Shown here: positions 56,201-64,000 of the stretch, in pieces
How positions within the stretch are numbered: the first letter of the stretch is position 1
Layout of the letters: the number at the start of each line of letters is the position of its first letter
Assembly: GCA_030411725.1 (NCBI GenBank)
Contig: MU839827.1
Coordinates: forward strand, 3,045,027 to 3,109,026
Reading direction: 5' to 3'
Origin: Echria macrotheca
Lineage: Eukaryota > Ascomycota > Sordariomycetes > Sordariales > Schizotheciaceae
Length of the DNA: 64,000 bases
Notes under the pieces: generated by a model
Told to the model about the DNA's origin: nothing
Seen by the model: only the letters and a program-made list of their open reading frames with translations
Database searches by the model: none
Program-made: the position numbers and the translations under genes

Positions 56201-59200
56201 CAAGTTGTCATTTCCCTCTCATCAGCTGCTGATCTGGCAAGGACAACCTGTCTCGTTCCCTCCCCGCCCTGGAGGAACCTCCAAATAAGCCGTTGGCAGG
56301 CACTGGCCCATGGCAATGCGCGCTGTAATTAGCAGCGAGGATGGCTGCAGCAATGCAGCGGCACCTTTCCCAAACTTCATATCAGTGTGCCACACCCTCG
56401 AGTCCGCCCCGAGCAAGGAACCGTCGAATCCAGACAACCAACGTATCGTCCTGGTGAAGCAGCCGGCCTTTAATACCTTGGGCTCGAGAGTCTATCGGCA
56501 TCAAAACCACAGATACCTTGGAACACCCCGGTCAAGAAGATGCGCTGCTGCTGCATGCCGACCAACTCTGCACTTCGGCCTTATCGAATCCGGCGTTGCG
56601 GTGAGGTGGCCTGGTGGTGTGGCTGATGCATTGGTGGCCAGGGCGGAGGGGAGTGAGATGACCAGAGGACGTGCTGGTCTGGTGATCTCGCAGAAAAATG
56701 GACGCATTCTCCCGAGCTTTCAATTTCAGGCTCTTGGGTATGGACGCTGGGATATCCTCGCTTATGAAACTCAAGAGTTGAGGCTGCCAAACAAGCGGAT
56801 CCTAATCCCAGCAGCAGCCATGTGGCCGACTTCGCCAATGTCGCAAGACTCCCCTTTCCCGTTTTGTAACCCTTCAGATTTTACCCTGATTTACAAAGGC
56901 CCCGCACCTGTGCTCTGTCTGGGCAGACGAGAGCGGCCAGAGATGCCCCGCCATCAGAAAAAACATCGCCGTTGGATGCAGCAGGAGGGCGTTGAGTGTT
57001 TAGCCAAGGCTCATTCTCGCGAGTGCTACCGGGCCTGTGGCGCCTAGAGCAACATTTTGATTCTGGTGGAGAGGTCGCAGTACTTGGGGATACAAAGGTA
57101 CTTGTACAATCCCGTCGACGGTCCACCCGGGATCGCCAGTCCGATGATTTGTCCGCCCCATCGAAATGGCTTGGCGTTGGACCGAGATGGAAACCGTCAA
57201 CGTTCAGGTCGAAGTCACGGGACTGAGATCTTGATGAACGAGATTTACACTTTACCGATTTCGGATGCATCTTCTCCAAACTCCACACTCAGCTCCTTCT
57301 CCTTGGACTCGCTTCCGCCCGCCTTGCAAACAGGAGAGCGGGTCAGGCCAATATCCATCCCAGCCCGGCATGGCCGGAATGGAAGACTCGGAGCACATCG
57401 ATGGATCGAGGGGAAAAAACCAAGGACGCACCGCTCGGGCGACTCGCAGGTTCGCGGGTGCTCACCTCACCCCAACGGTCAGCGACATGACGATGCAGCA
57501 GTGGGTGGTGGCCGACGCAGCCATGGTTTTGCCGCCGGATTCTCGCCTTCGATGCCCAGCTTCGGTTTGCCTCGCAGCCACCGCGTTCTCAAGGTCCCGG
57601 TGCACCGCGCCGCGCCAACGTGCGCTGTGACGATGGCAAGCATAAAAGATTGTCTTCGCGGGCGGCGCGCAGTATTCGCCATAGACAATTCCGAGGCTTG
57701 CGGCAGTGATGAGTTGTCACGAGAGGAGTCACCCATCTTTTTCTCTCTTTTCGCCTCGCGACTTCATCAAGCAGCTGAGCCCGAGCTGTGGTGGCCCGCA
57801 TGGCGCCGGCCAAGGTGCCGGCCACCAAGGTTCGACGAGCTGAAAGGGGGGACGTGGGGTCGGTACCTGCTGGGCATCATCATGCTTGTTGGAAGCGGGC
57901 CCCCCTCTCCTCTCCTCGGACGGATGCCGCTCTGGACACGGAACAAGTCACGTTTATTTTATTAGTGCCAAGGGTGACCACGTCTTTGTTCGGATCGCTG
58001 CTCGATGATATCGACGACGACGAGGAGGAGGGGGAGAAGCAGGACACACAACATTGCGAGTCCGCAGAGGCCAATATGCCGGGAGCCGCTCCGCGCACGC
58101 CCCGCTGTGTGCTGTGCTCGCTCAGGCCAGGGAAAACTGTTCGGTCTTGGGTTGATGCACGCAGGCTTAGTGTCTGGGGGGGAAGAAGCATGTCGCTGGC
58201 CGAAAAGCTGCTGCGCTGCGGTTTTCAGGAGTTGCTCTGCTAATGAGGTACCTCCTACCCTTTCATGCGGACATGCGGATGGGTTGTTTGATGGTGTGTG
58301 GGTGGGATGTCCGCCCAAAACTGCACTTTCTTGAGAGAGATGTGCTGTTTCTCTGACGAGAGGGAACGTCCGAGAGAACAAAGAGGAGGACCCCGGCCCG
58401 ATCCCGCCGCCGCCGCTCATCTTAGCCCGTTCCCGGTAATCTGTGTAATCTACGGGGATAACTAGATGAGATCGAACTCGCCTTTTTTCCCCGAAACTAC
58501 CGGCACCATGCGGGGTGTGTGTGGTGCGTGAGGGGCAGCATTTCTCGGAAAGGACGTTGCCGATAATTCGGGACTGAAGAGAAAGAAAAATCTGCCATAT
58601 TGGTTTTTTTCCCTTTAATTCTTTTGATGCTCTCGACTTGTAAAATTTACTCGGTGCGACGTCTCAGGTGTCGAACGTCCTTTTTTTCCTTCTTTTTTTT
58701 CCGTCTTGCTCAATTTTCTTCGTGGCAAAGCCAAAAGGAGAAGCAGTCTCACCAGCACCATCACTGCCACCGCTTCGTTCCCATGACATGCATGTTTGAG
58801 GGCTGAGTGAGTTACAAGACCGGATCCTGTTTCTCACCCCCGACTTCCCCGAGGGCCCAACTTGCCTGAATGTTTCATGTCGATCTCGCTCGCTCGCCCT
58901 GTTTGTTTTCTGGAAGGAAGAAGAGAGTCAGTTCGGCGGCGGCGGCAGCGTCAAGTACCCCCTGGTCATCGGGGAGGCTGAGTTTTGTGTCGAAACTCTG
59001 CACCCGGACTTGTCTCGATCTTGGTTTCGGTGCGGGGTCTGTCTGGGTTGGCAGTTTTTTGCCGTCATTTTTTTTCTTTCTCATTCTCCAATTTTGGGTT
59101 TATTTGGAGGTTTCTATTTGGAGGAGATTTATTTGGAGTTATTGCTCTTTGCTACTTTTTTTCTTCTTTTTCCCATGTTGCATGAAGAATCGAGGTTGAA

Positions 59201-61204
59201 GAATTGGTAAATTCGTACCCCTCAAGCTGACGTTTCTGTTCCTGGACATGGGTTTCTTTTCTTTCTCTCCTTGCGATCCACAGGAGAAGCGAAATCTAAG
59301 ATATTTGGGAAATACCCTAGTCCTTTGCCTCGCAATATCAAAGGACAAAGCTGTGTGGCAGTTGCTGCAACCGCACGGTGCTCTGCCCTCCCCCCCCCCC
59401 TCCCCTCACCATCACCACCACCAGGACCACCTGGGTATATGTCGGTTTGGTATGATGGGCATACAGCTATGCATATATCATTGAGCAAAAAGATGCCCTG
59501 ACGATCACGGACGACCTGTATTCTCGATTCGTCCATTCTACATTTCACCATCCCGGCGACCTACCTAGCTATGACATCCGAGCGTACATCCGGAAAGCGG
59601 GCGGAAAGGGAAGATCGGGGCGTTCCTTTTTCGCACGGACTGCCGTCTGAGATTTTTCTGGTTCGGGATTCTTGGAAGGCGGGGGATGCAAAGTCGGGGT
59701 CAGTGTGAGTTGTGTGCCTTTTTCTTCCCTGAGCTCGGATGACGGAAGGGCAGCAGGTCTAGGTATCCTGCATTTGCATGTTTCCGAATGTGTGTACGGA
59801 ATACCTAGTTTGCGCGTAAGTTGCTTTATCTTCTCGGTAGTTTCGGGTCCCGGGTCTTATGGGGGATATATATATACGGGATAGAGACTATGCCGGTGCC
59901 GGTGCCGGTGCCCGGATGATGGGATGACGGGAGGAATGCCGGAATGACGGCACGGGACGGTGACATGGATGGACGGGAAACTTCTACGCGGAACGGTCTC
60001 TCTTAAGAAGCCCTTGCCCGATCCGGATTGGATTGCCCCTCCCTTTATATATGACCCAGTCGCCTAGTTCACCGAGATGGTATATATCGTACGGAAAAGA
60101 TGAGAATGAACTGCAACTCCTCTAAGTCCGGTGACATCCGTCACCACTTGGTTGACAAGTTCGCCACGACCATCCCCACCCAAAATCAAGTCCACTCTAA
60201 AAGGCAGATTAAGGTAGGTATCTATACGCATCGCACATTAATAATCACCGTAATACTACATGTATTTAGATCACTATGATAACAGCTCGGCCGGAGATAT
60301 CGCCCCGGCGCCAAGACAGGGCTACAGAACACATGAAAGTCGCGCCGAGATGAGCGTCTGCAACCGTGTGAATGATATGATCACGAGATGCGATCTCCGA
60401 TAACCAGCCCGGGCGATCTCTCTTTCCCCAGGGACAAACCTCCGGATGGTAGATAAGTTGGAGCTTATCGAACCGGAAAAGGAAGATAGGCATGTCGATC
60501 ACCGGCGTACCGCCATAACACTCGGCATGTCTTCGGGACGACAACAGGAGCAAAGGGATGCAAGTCGCAACATGTGGATTCACCAGTCGCAGCAAGAGCG
60601 GTTCTGCGTTACCGATCCCAGTGGGTGGTGATATTATAAACATGCTTCGCATTGCTCAAGCTTGCAGCTAGCCACCGCCCGGTTCGCACACGTCCTCTTA
60701 CCAGCGAGTCCACGTCTTGCGCGTCCTGATACAGCATGATGACCCCAACATCCGGTCTGTCCAATCTCCCGACGAGAGGAGTGGTCGCACCTGCAAGTCG
60801 TCGTCGGCTCTCGGATCCGTTGTGCAACTCCCCGGACCCAAGTGTTTGGACAGGTCAAAGTTGGGCACCATTCGCGGCGCAGAGGCGAGGGACTTTCAAG
60901 ACTTGTCGTGCAGGAATCCCGCTGTGTCATAGACTTCGTGATGGTGTGGACTGAAGGCCGGCGTATGTCTCGCTAGAAATGGTGGTGTTCCAGTACCCGC
61001 ATCAACCCAAGCGGTGAATCAATGGTTATGTTCGGCTCCCAATCACGGCTAGTGATATCGTAAAACTCCCAATGACTCCCTTCCGATGCCGGTTGTACGT
61101 CTCGTCTCGATCGAGTTGATGCCGCCCAAATAGTTAGACCCATTCCGAACTCCGATGTCCACAAATCAATACCTACCAAACCCCCAAGGTTGATTAGTCG
61201 CAGT
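53237..61204. other. Large gene-free interval (8.0 kb)
   Basis: No supported gene. The left end probably contains the SOK1 5' UTR and promoter, with a GA-dinucleotide run at about 53675-53691. The right end is KSH1 3' flank. Several open frames of 120-300 codons exist (55649-56116, 56310-57047 and 57057-57965 plus; 57962-58420 and 60266-60652 minus), but none shows a domain or consistent codon bias. The 57962-58420 frame contains one hydrophobic helix (GLAMLCVLLLPLLLVVVDII). T-rich runs occur at 58600-59180 and GCCGGT/ATGACGG micro-repeats at 59892-59960. Confidence 0.4.
53675..53691. repeat. GA microsatellite
   Basis: A GAGAGAGAGAGAGAGA run in the presumed SOK1 upstream region. Confidence 0.75.
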
Positions 61205-61697
61205 CTAGTTGCCGATGAAGATGGAGATCTGAAGCCAATCAGTATTGTTTTCCCCCCCACGCGGAAGTGGAGTGTTGTGATGCGTACCGCCATGAAGATG
61301 CAACATAAGCTTATGTACGGAGACAGCCTCTCCCCTATCCTCGCGCACTTCCAGAAGATACCCAGGAATCTGCCATAAAAAACGGCATTGTTAGCAACCG
61401 GCGCGGGTAAGGGTTGGCGCATGATATCGCGGGCCAGATAACTCACCCCGTCTTGTTTCGATCGAGGAAAGAAGGGAGGACCGAGTGAACGTATGTCGAA
61501 GTGCAGATCAACAGGAGGATGCAGAGCAGGAGGCTCTGGAAGTTGAAGAGGGCCGACTATCGAAGGAGATGGGTTAGCAGCTTCCAAAGGTAACCGATCG
61601 CATCTTTGAGTCTTGGGTGCTGTCGCAGACGAAGCTCCCCGCCAGAGCTGCGCGCGTAGAGACCTCCAGTCGTGAAATATCAGTAAATACGTACCAT
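61205..61697 (-). CDS. KSH1: Kish / TMEM167 secretory-pathway membrane protein
   Basis: Small conserved Golgi/early secretory membrane protein, essential in yeast as Ksh1. Minus-strand exons are 61697-61695 (only the ATG), 61556-61447, 61369-61288 and 61228-61205, with introns of 138, 77 and 59 nt. The result is exactly 72 aa, the same length as human TMEM167A. The protein reads MSALFNFQSLLLCILLLI..., LPSFLDRNKTGFLGIFWKC and ARIGERLSPYISLCCIFMA, ending ISIFIGN. Segments FNFQSLL, DRNKTG, LGIFWKCARIGER and SPY are the family signatures. Two membrane helices lie at about 6-26 and 50-70. The donors are GTACGT, GTGAGT and GTACGC, and every junction keeps frame. The start codon is the last three bases of exon 1. 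A 261-codon intron-blind frame (60973-61758) hides this gene. Confidence 0.93.
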
Positions 61698-62099
61698 CTT
61701 GAGCAACTTCAATCCCAGTAGCTGGGAGGATTCGCGGGCGGGCGGGATGGCAAGACACTGCCTTGTCCTGGGGCGGGCGAGGAGGTGGTTATTTACGACG
61801 GTTCAATGTGGACTGGACTGGACAGGGTGTCAAAGCTTTGGAGACAGCTTTTCCCAGGAACGTGTCACAAAGTGGGTCCGCCAAGACTCGTGCGGCTGGA
61901 GCCGAGCGCGGGGGCCAGCATCGACCACTAACTACGCCTTACTTTCAGCGCTCCATGCTCCCAACTTCATCACCTCGACAATCGAAGAGACGCCAGCTTA
62001 TCAGCTAACATAACTCACTGCTGCTCATTCGCATCTAATATCCTACACTTCAACACACGATCCTACCCGGGACTGTGCGCGAACCAACACACAGCAAAG
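61698..62099. promoter_or_regulatory. Bidirectional promoter region of KSH1 and TAF13
   Basis: 402 bp separate two divergent start codons of housekeeping genes. No other gene fits. No TATA box is evident. Confidence 0.5.
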
Positions 62100-62650
62100 A
62101 TGGAGCCTCGTGCGCGCGCCGGCAAAAATGTCGGCAAGATGAACTTCAACCACAACGAGCGTGGGTAGACTCTTGCCCCCAACCCGTCATCGTGGCGGCC
62201 CCGCTAATTTCTATCCCAGTGGCCCAGCTTCTCTACGGCCACGGCGACGTGAAAGCACCACTCCCCGACACGGTGCGGGTGCTCGACGAGATCGTGACCG
62301 ACTTCATCCAGGGCGTGAGCTTCGAGGCGACGCGGGCGGCACACCACGCGGGCCGGCAAAAGGTCAAGTTCGAGGACTTTGAGTTTGCGATGCGTCGGAA
62401 TCCGCGGTTCATGGGCAAGATCCAGGAGGTCTTTGAGAAGAAGAAGGAGATCGAGGCGGCCCGCAAGAACTTCAGCATCGAGGACCAGCTCATGAAGGAC
62501 GCCGATCGCGAGGAGAAGCACGCTGAAAGGGCGGCTGAGCGCGCTGAGTCGAAGGGCGCCAAGCGGTCCAGGCAGATGGTGGGCGAGGAGGAGCTCGAGG
62601 ATGACGATCTGGACGTGGAGGGCGACGGGGAGCCAGCCAGGAAGAGGTGA
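62100..62650 (+). CDS. TAF13: TFIID subunit TAF13
   Basis: Histone-fold subunit of the general transcription factor TFIID, which pairs with TAF11 and contacts TBP in the nucleus. Exons are 62100-62160 and 62220-62650 (intron 59 nt), giving 163 aa. The histone fold (residues about 20-110) shows ELAQLLYGHGDVKAPLPDTV, RVLDEIVTDFIQGVSFEATR and KVKFEDFEFAMRRNPRFMGKI, as in yeast and human TAF13. A charged tail rich in Glu/Lys/Arg follows (ADREEKHAERAAERAESKG, ELEDDDLDVEGDGEPARKR). Exon 1 supplies MEPRARAGKNVGKMNFNHNE. It is divergent from KSH1 and convergent with POA1. Confidence 0.95.
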
Positions 62651-62934
62651 TGGCGATTCTCTTGACTGTTTGCATTACTCTGCGAGAAGCATAGGGTGGC
62701 GTTCAGGTCTGATTTGGAAGCATTATGGTATTGGGGATCACGGCTCATGCATATCAATATTACACGGTCAAACGATCGGGGGTTCATGGGATTTCTATGG
62801 GATGCAGGATACAGCTATACAGATGTTCATCTATTCCCAGCGGCACTCTTTTTAGCTCACCATATGTTGGTTCACCCGTGTTGAGTGGGTGTCGAGGAAG
62901 CTTCGTGCCGGAGCATCGAGCTCGGCGATAGTCT

Positions 62935-63486
62935 TCAAGCCGGCGAGCACACCACGATCTCGACAGGCTTTCCCTTCGGAAGCTCTTTCTCATCCAGCTG
63001 CAGTCCTTCAATAACCTTCTTGGTATCCTCCCACGGCACAGCAAACAGCCCTGCATTGATGCGACACATTCTGATCTCGCCTATGCCCTTCTCCTGCGCA
63101 ATATGCGTCAGTAGGTCCCGCATCGCCGACTCGGTGGCCTTGAGGATCATATCAGGAGAGTCCTTGTTTCTGCCAAACTGCTCGCTGGTGAATACACAGC
63201 CAACGTAGTGCTGCTTCTCGGCATCGTCCCGCGGGGCGATCAGCAGCGCGGTGCCGACCAGATGGTGCGGGTGGGAGCGCTTGCAGTGTGAGTTGTAGAC
63301 GCGGAAGGCGTCGGGGTACCGCTGCTTGAACCCCCGGGCGATGCCGGCGCCCCAGGATCCGACCGTGTTGCAGGCGTGGATGAGGACGCTGTTGGGCGGC
63401 GCATCGAAGAGGTCACCCACCTGTTCTGTGACGATGACGTTGGCGGTTCTCTCAGCCATCATCGGCTCGGTGTTGTTGTCGTTCAT
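62935..63486 (-). CDS. POA1: Macro-domain ADP-ribose 1''-phosphate phosphatase
   Basis: Removes the phosphate from ADP-ribose 1''-phosphate, a by-product of tRNA splicing, and may also act on ADP-ribosylated groups. Single exon, 183 aa, close to yeast Poa1 (177 aa). The macro domain fills the protein: VTEQVGDLFDAPPNSVLIHACNTVGSWGAGIA with the ADP-ribose-binding N and GxWGxGIA loop, then RYPDAFRVYNSHCK, VGCVFTSEQFGRNKD and RMCRINAGLFAVPWEDTKKVIEGL with the second nucleotide-binding loop. The start is the ATG at 63486. It converges on TAF13 with 284 bp between stop codons. Confidence 0.92.
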   Translation of the reverse strand: MNDNNTEPMMAERTANVIVTEQVGDLFDAPPNSVLIHACNTVGSWGAGIARGFKQRYPDAFRVYNSHCKRSHPHHLVGTALLIAPRDDAEKQHYVGCVFTSEQFGRNKDSPDMILKATESAMRDLLTHIAQEKGIGEIRMCRINAGLFAVPWEDTKKVIEGLQLDEKELPKGKPVEIVVCSPA

Positions 63487-64000
63487 TCCCTCTCTATCTC
63501 TTCCCCGGTGAGTTCTTCTTTTGCTGTTGTGATGGATGTACCTGATTTTTGGTTATCAGGTCAGTCGGCCGTAGATTTACACGCGGGGGAAGTTGGTGGG
63601 ACAGAAGCGGAAGCTGAAGGCGGGGCGAGCGAGCGGTTGGTGCTGTGAGACATGGGGTTCGCAACCACTCCCTCTCAGCCGCATGGAGCCTAAGTCTAGC
63701 TGGGGGCCTGGGATTTCAACTACACTACAGTACGTACTTCCGCCCAGCGTCGACTGGTTTCTGTTTTGGCCTTTGAAAAGAGCGGATGCCGCACCCTGCC
63801 TCGGAAGGTTAAGCACAAACGGCTGGCGGTTCGGGCCATTTACCGCCGGGATGGCCAAGGGCAGCCCGCATCCGACGACTGCGCTTTGCTAGAATAGGCC
63901 AAGACGCACACGACTGTTGGTGCCGACCCCACGTTATGACCCCTCCATTTCTTCCCCAGACGCTTCCAAAGTTCCACTAAACCTCGCATGTCTCCAAGTT
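63487..64000. other. POA1 upstream region to window end
   Basis: No gene is supported. Frames of about 90-100 codons on both strands (63577-63892) lack domains. Confidence 0.45.

Noticed and set aside
57057..57965. 302-codon plus-strand frame in the gene-free interval
   Set aside because: Composition is Arg/Ser/Pro-rich without codon bias or domains; the start codon is a non-ATG and the neighbouring frames are equally open.
60973..61758. Single 261-aa minus-strand protein
   Set aside because: Contains three introns with good splice sites; splicing gives the 72-aa Kish protein, so the long frame is an artefact.

Overview
The window comes from the nuclear genome of a filamentous ascomycete, most likely a Sordariomycete and probably order Sordariales. 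The evidence is protein-coding genes with short spliceosomal introns (mostly 46-77 nt, GTAnGT/GTGAGT donors, CTAAC-type branch points), C/G-ending codons, a lone dispersed 5S rRNA gene, a het-c gene, and fungal families such as FTR1, Dsc2, Uds1, SOK1 and VPH1. There are no operons, CRISPR arrays or prophages, and I recognised no intact transposon.

Layout. 0-5 kb: iron permease FTR1 with two GATA-type iron-regulator sites upstream, a 5S rRNA gene and a BTB/POZ protein gene. 5-16 kb: a PP2C phosphatase (probably mitochondrial), het-c (4 exons, minus), the sphingolipid fatty-acid 2-hydroxylase SCS7 and the splicing factor RSD1/RBM39. 16-26.8 kb: gene-poor, with a small hypothetical gene at 17.8-18.1 kb and one large unknown coiled-coil gene (20.3-24.3 kb) that has very long introns and an in-frame TAG. 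26.8-36.7 kb: a Uds1-domain coiled-coil protein, a divergent pair DSC2/RER2 (both ER-membrane functions) and an ING-type PHD protein. 40.4-46.3 kb: an F-box/LRR protein, V-ATPase subunit a (VPH1) and an initiator tRNA-Met. 50.8-52.8 kb: SOK1/TCP11. 61.2-63.5 kb: KSH1 (a 72-aa, four-exon gene that single-frame ORF calling misses), TAF13 and POA1.

Most genes are housekeeping functions: iron uptake, sphingolipid hydroxylation, splicing, ER quality control, dolichol synthesis, chromatin, vacuolar acidification, cAMP-linked signalling, secretion, Pol II initiation and ADP-ribose metabolism. They do not form a biosynthetic cluster. Exon coordinates were worked out by hand from splice sites, frame continuity and expected protein conservation; CDS entries give the whole span, with exons in the evidence text.

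The points most worth a second look are the in-frame TAG in the large unknown gene, the long introns of that gene with a coding-like island and G-quadruplex-prone tracts inside, the KSH1 start codon lying directly on a splice donor, an intron just after the RSD1 stop codon, a 54-nt frame-preserving intron in SCS7, the iron-regulator sites upstream of FTR1, and the 8.4-kb gene-free interval between SOK1 and KSH1. I found no clearly novel multi-gene system.
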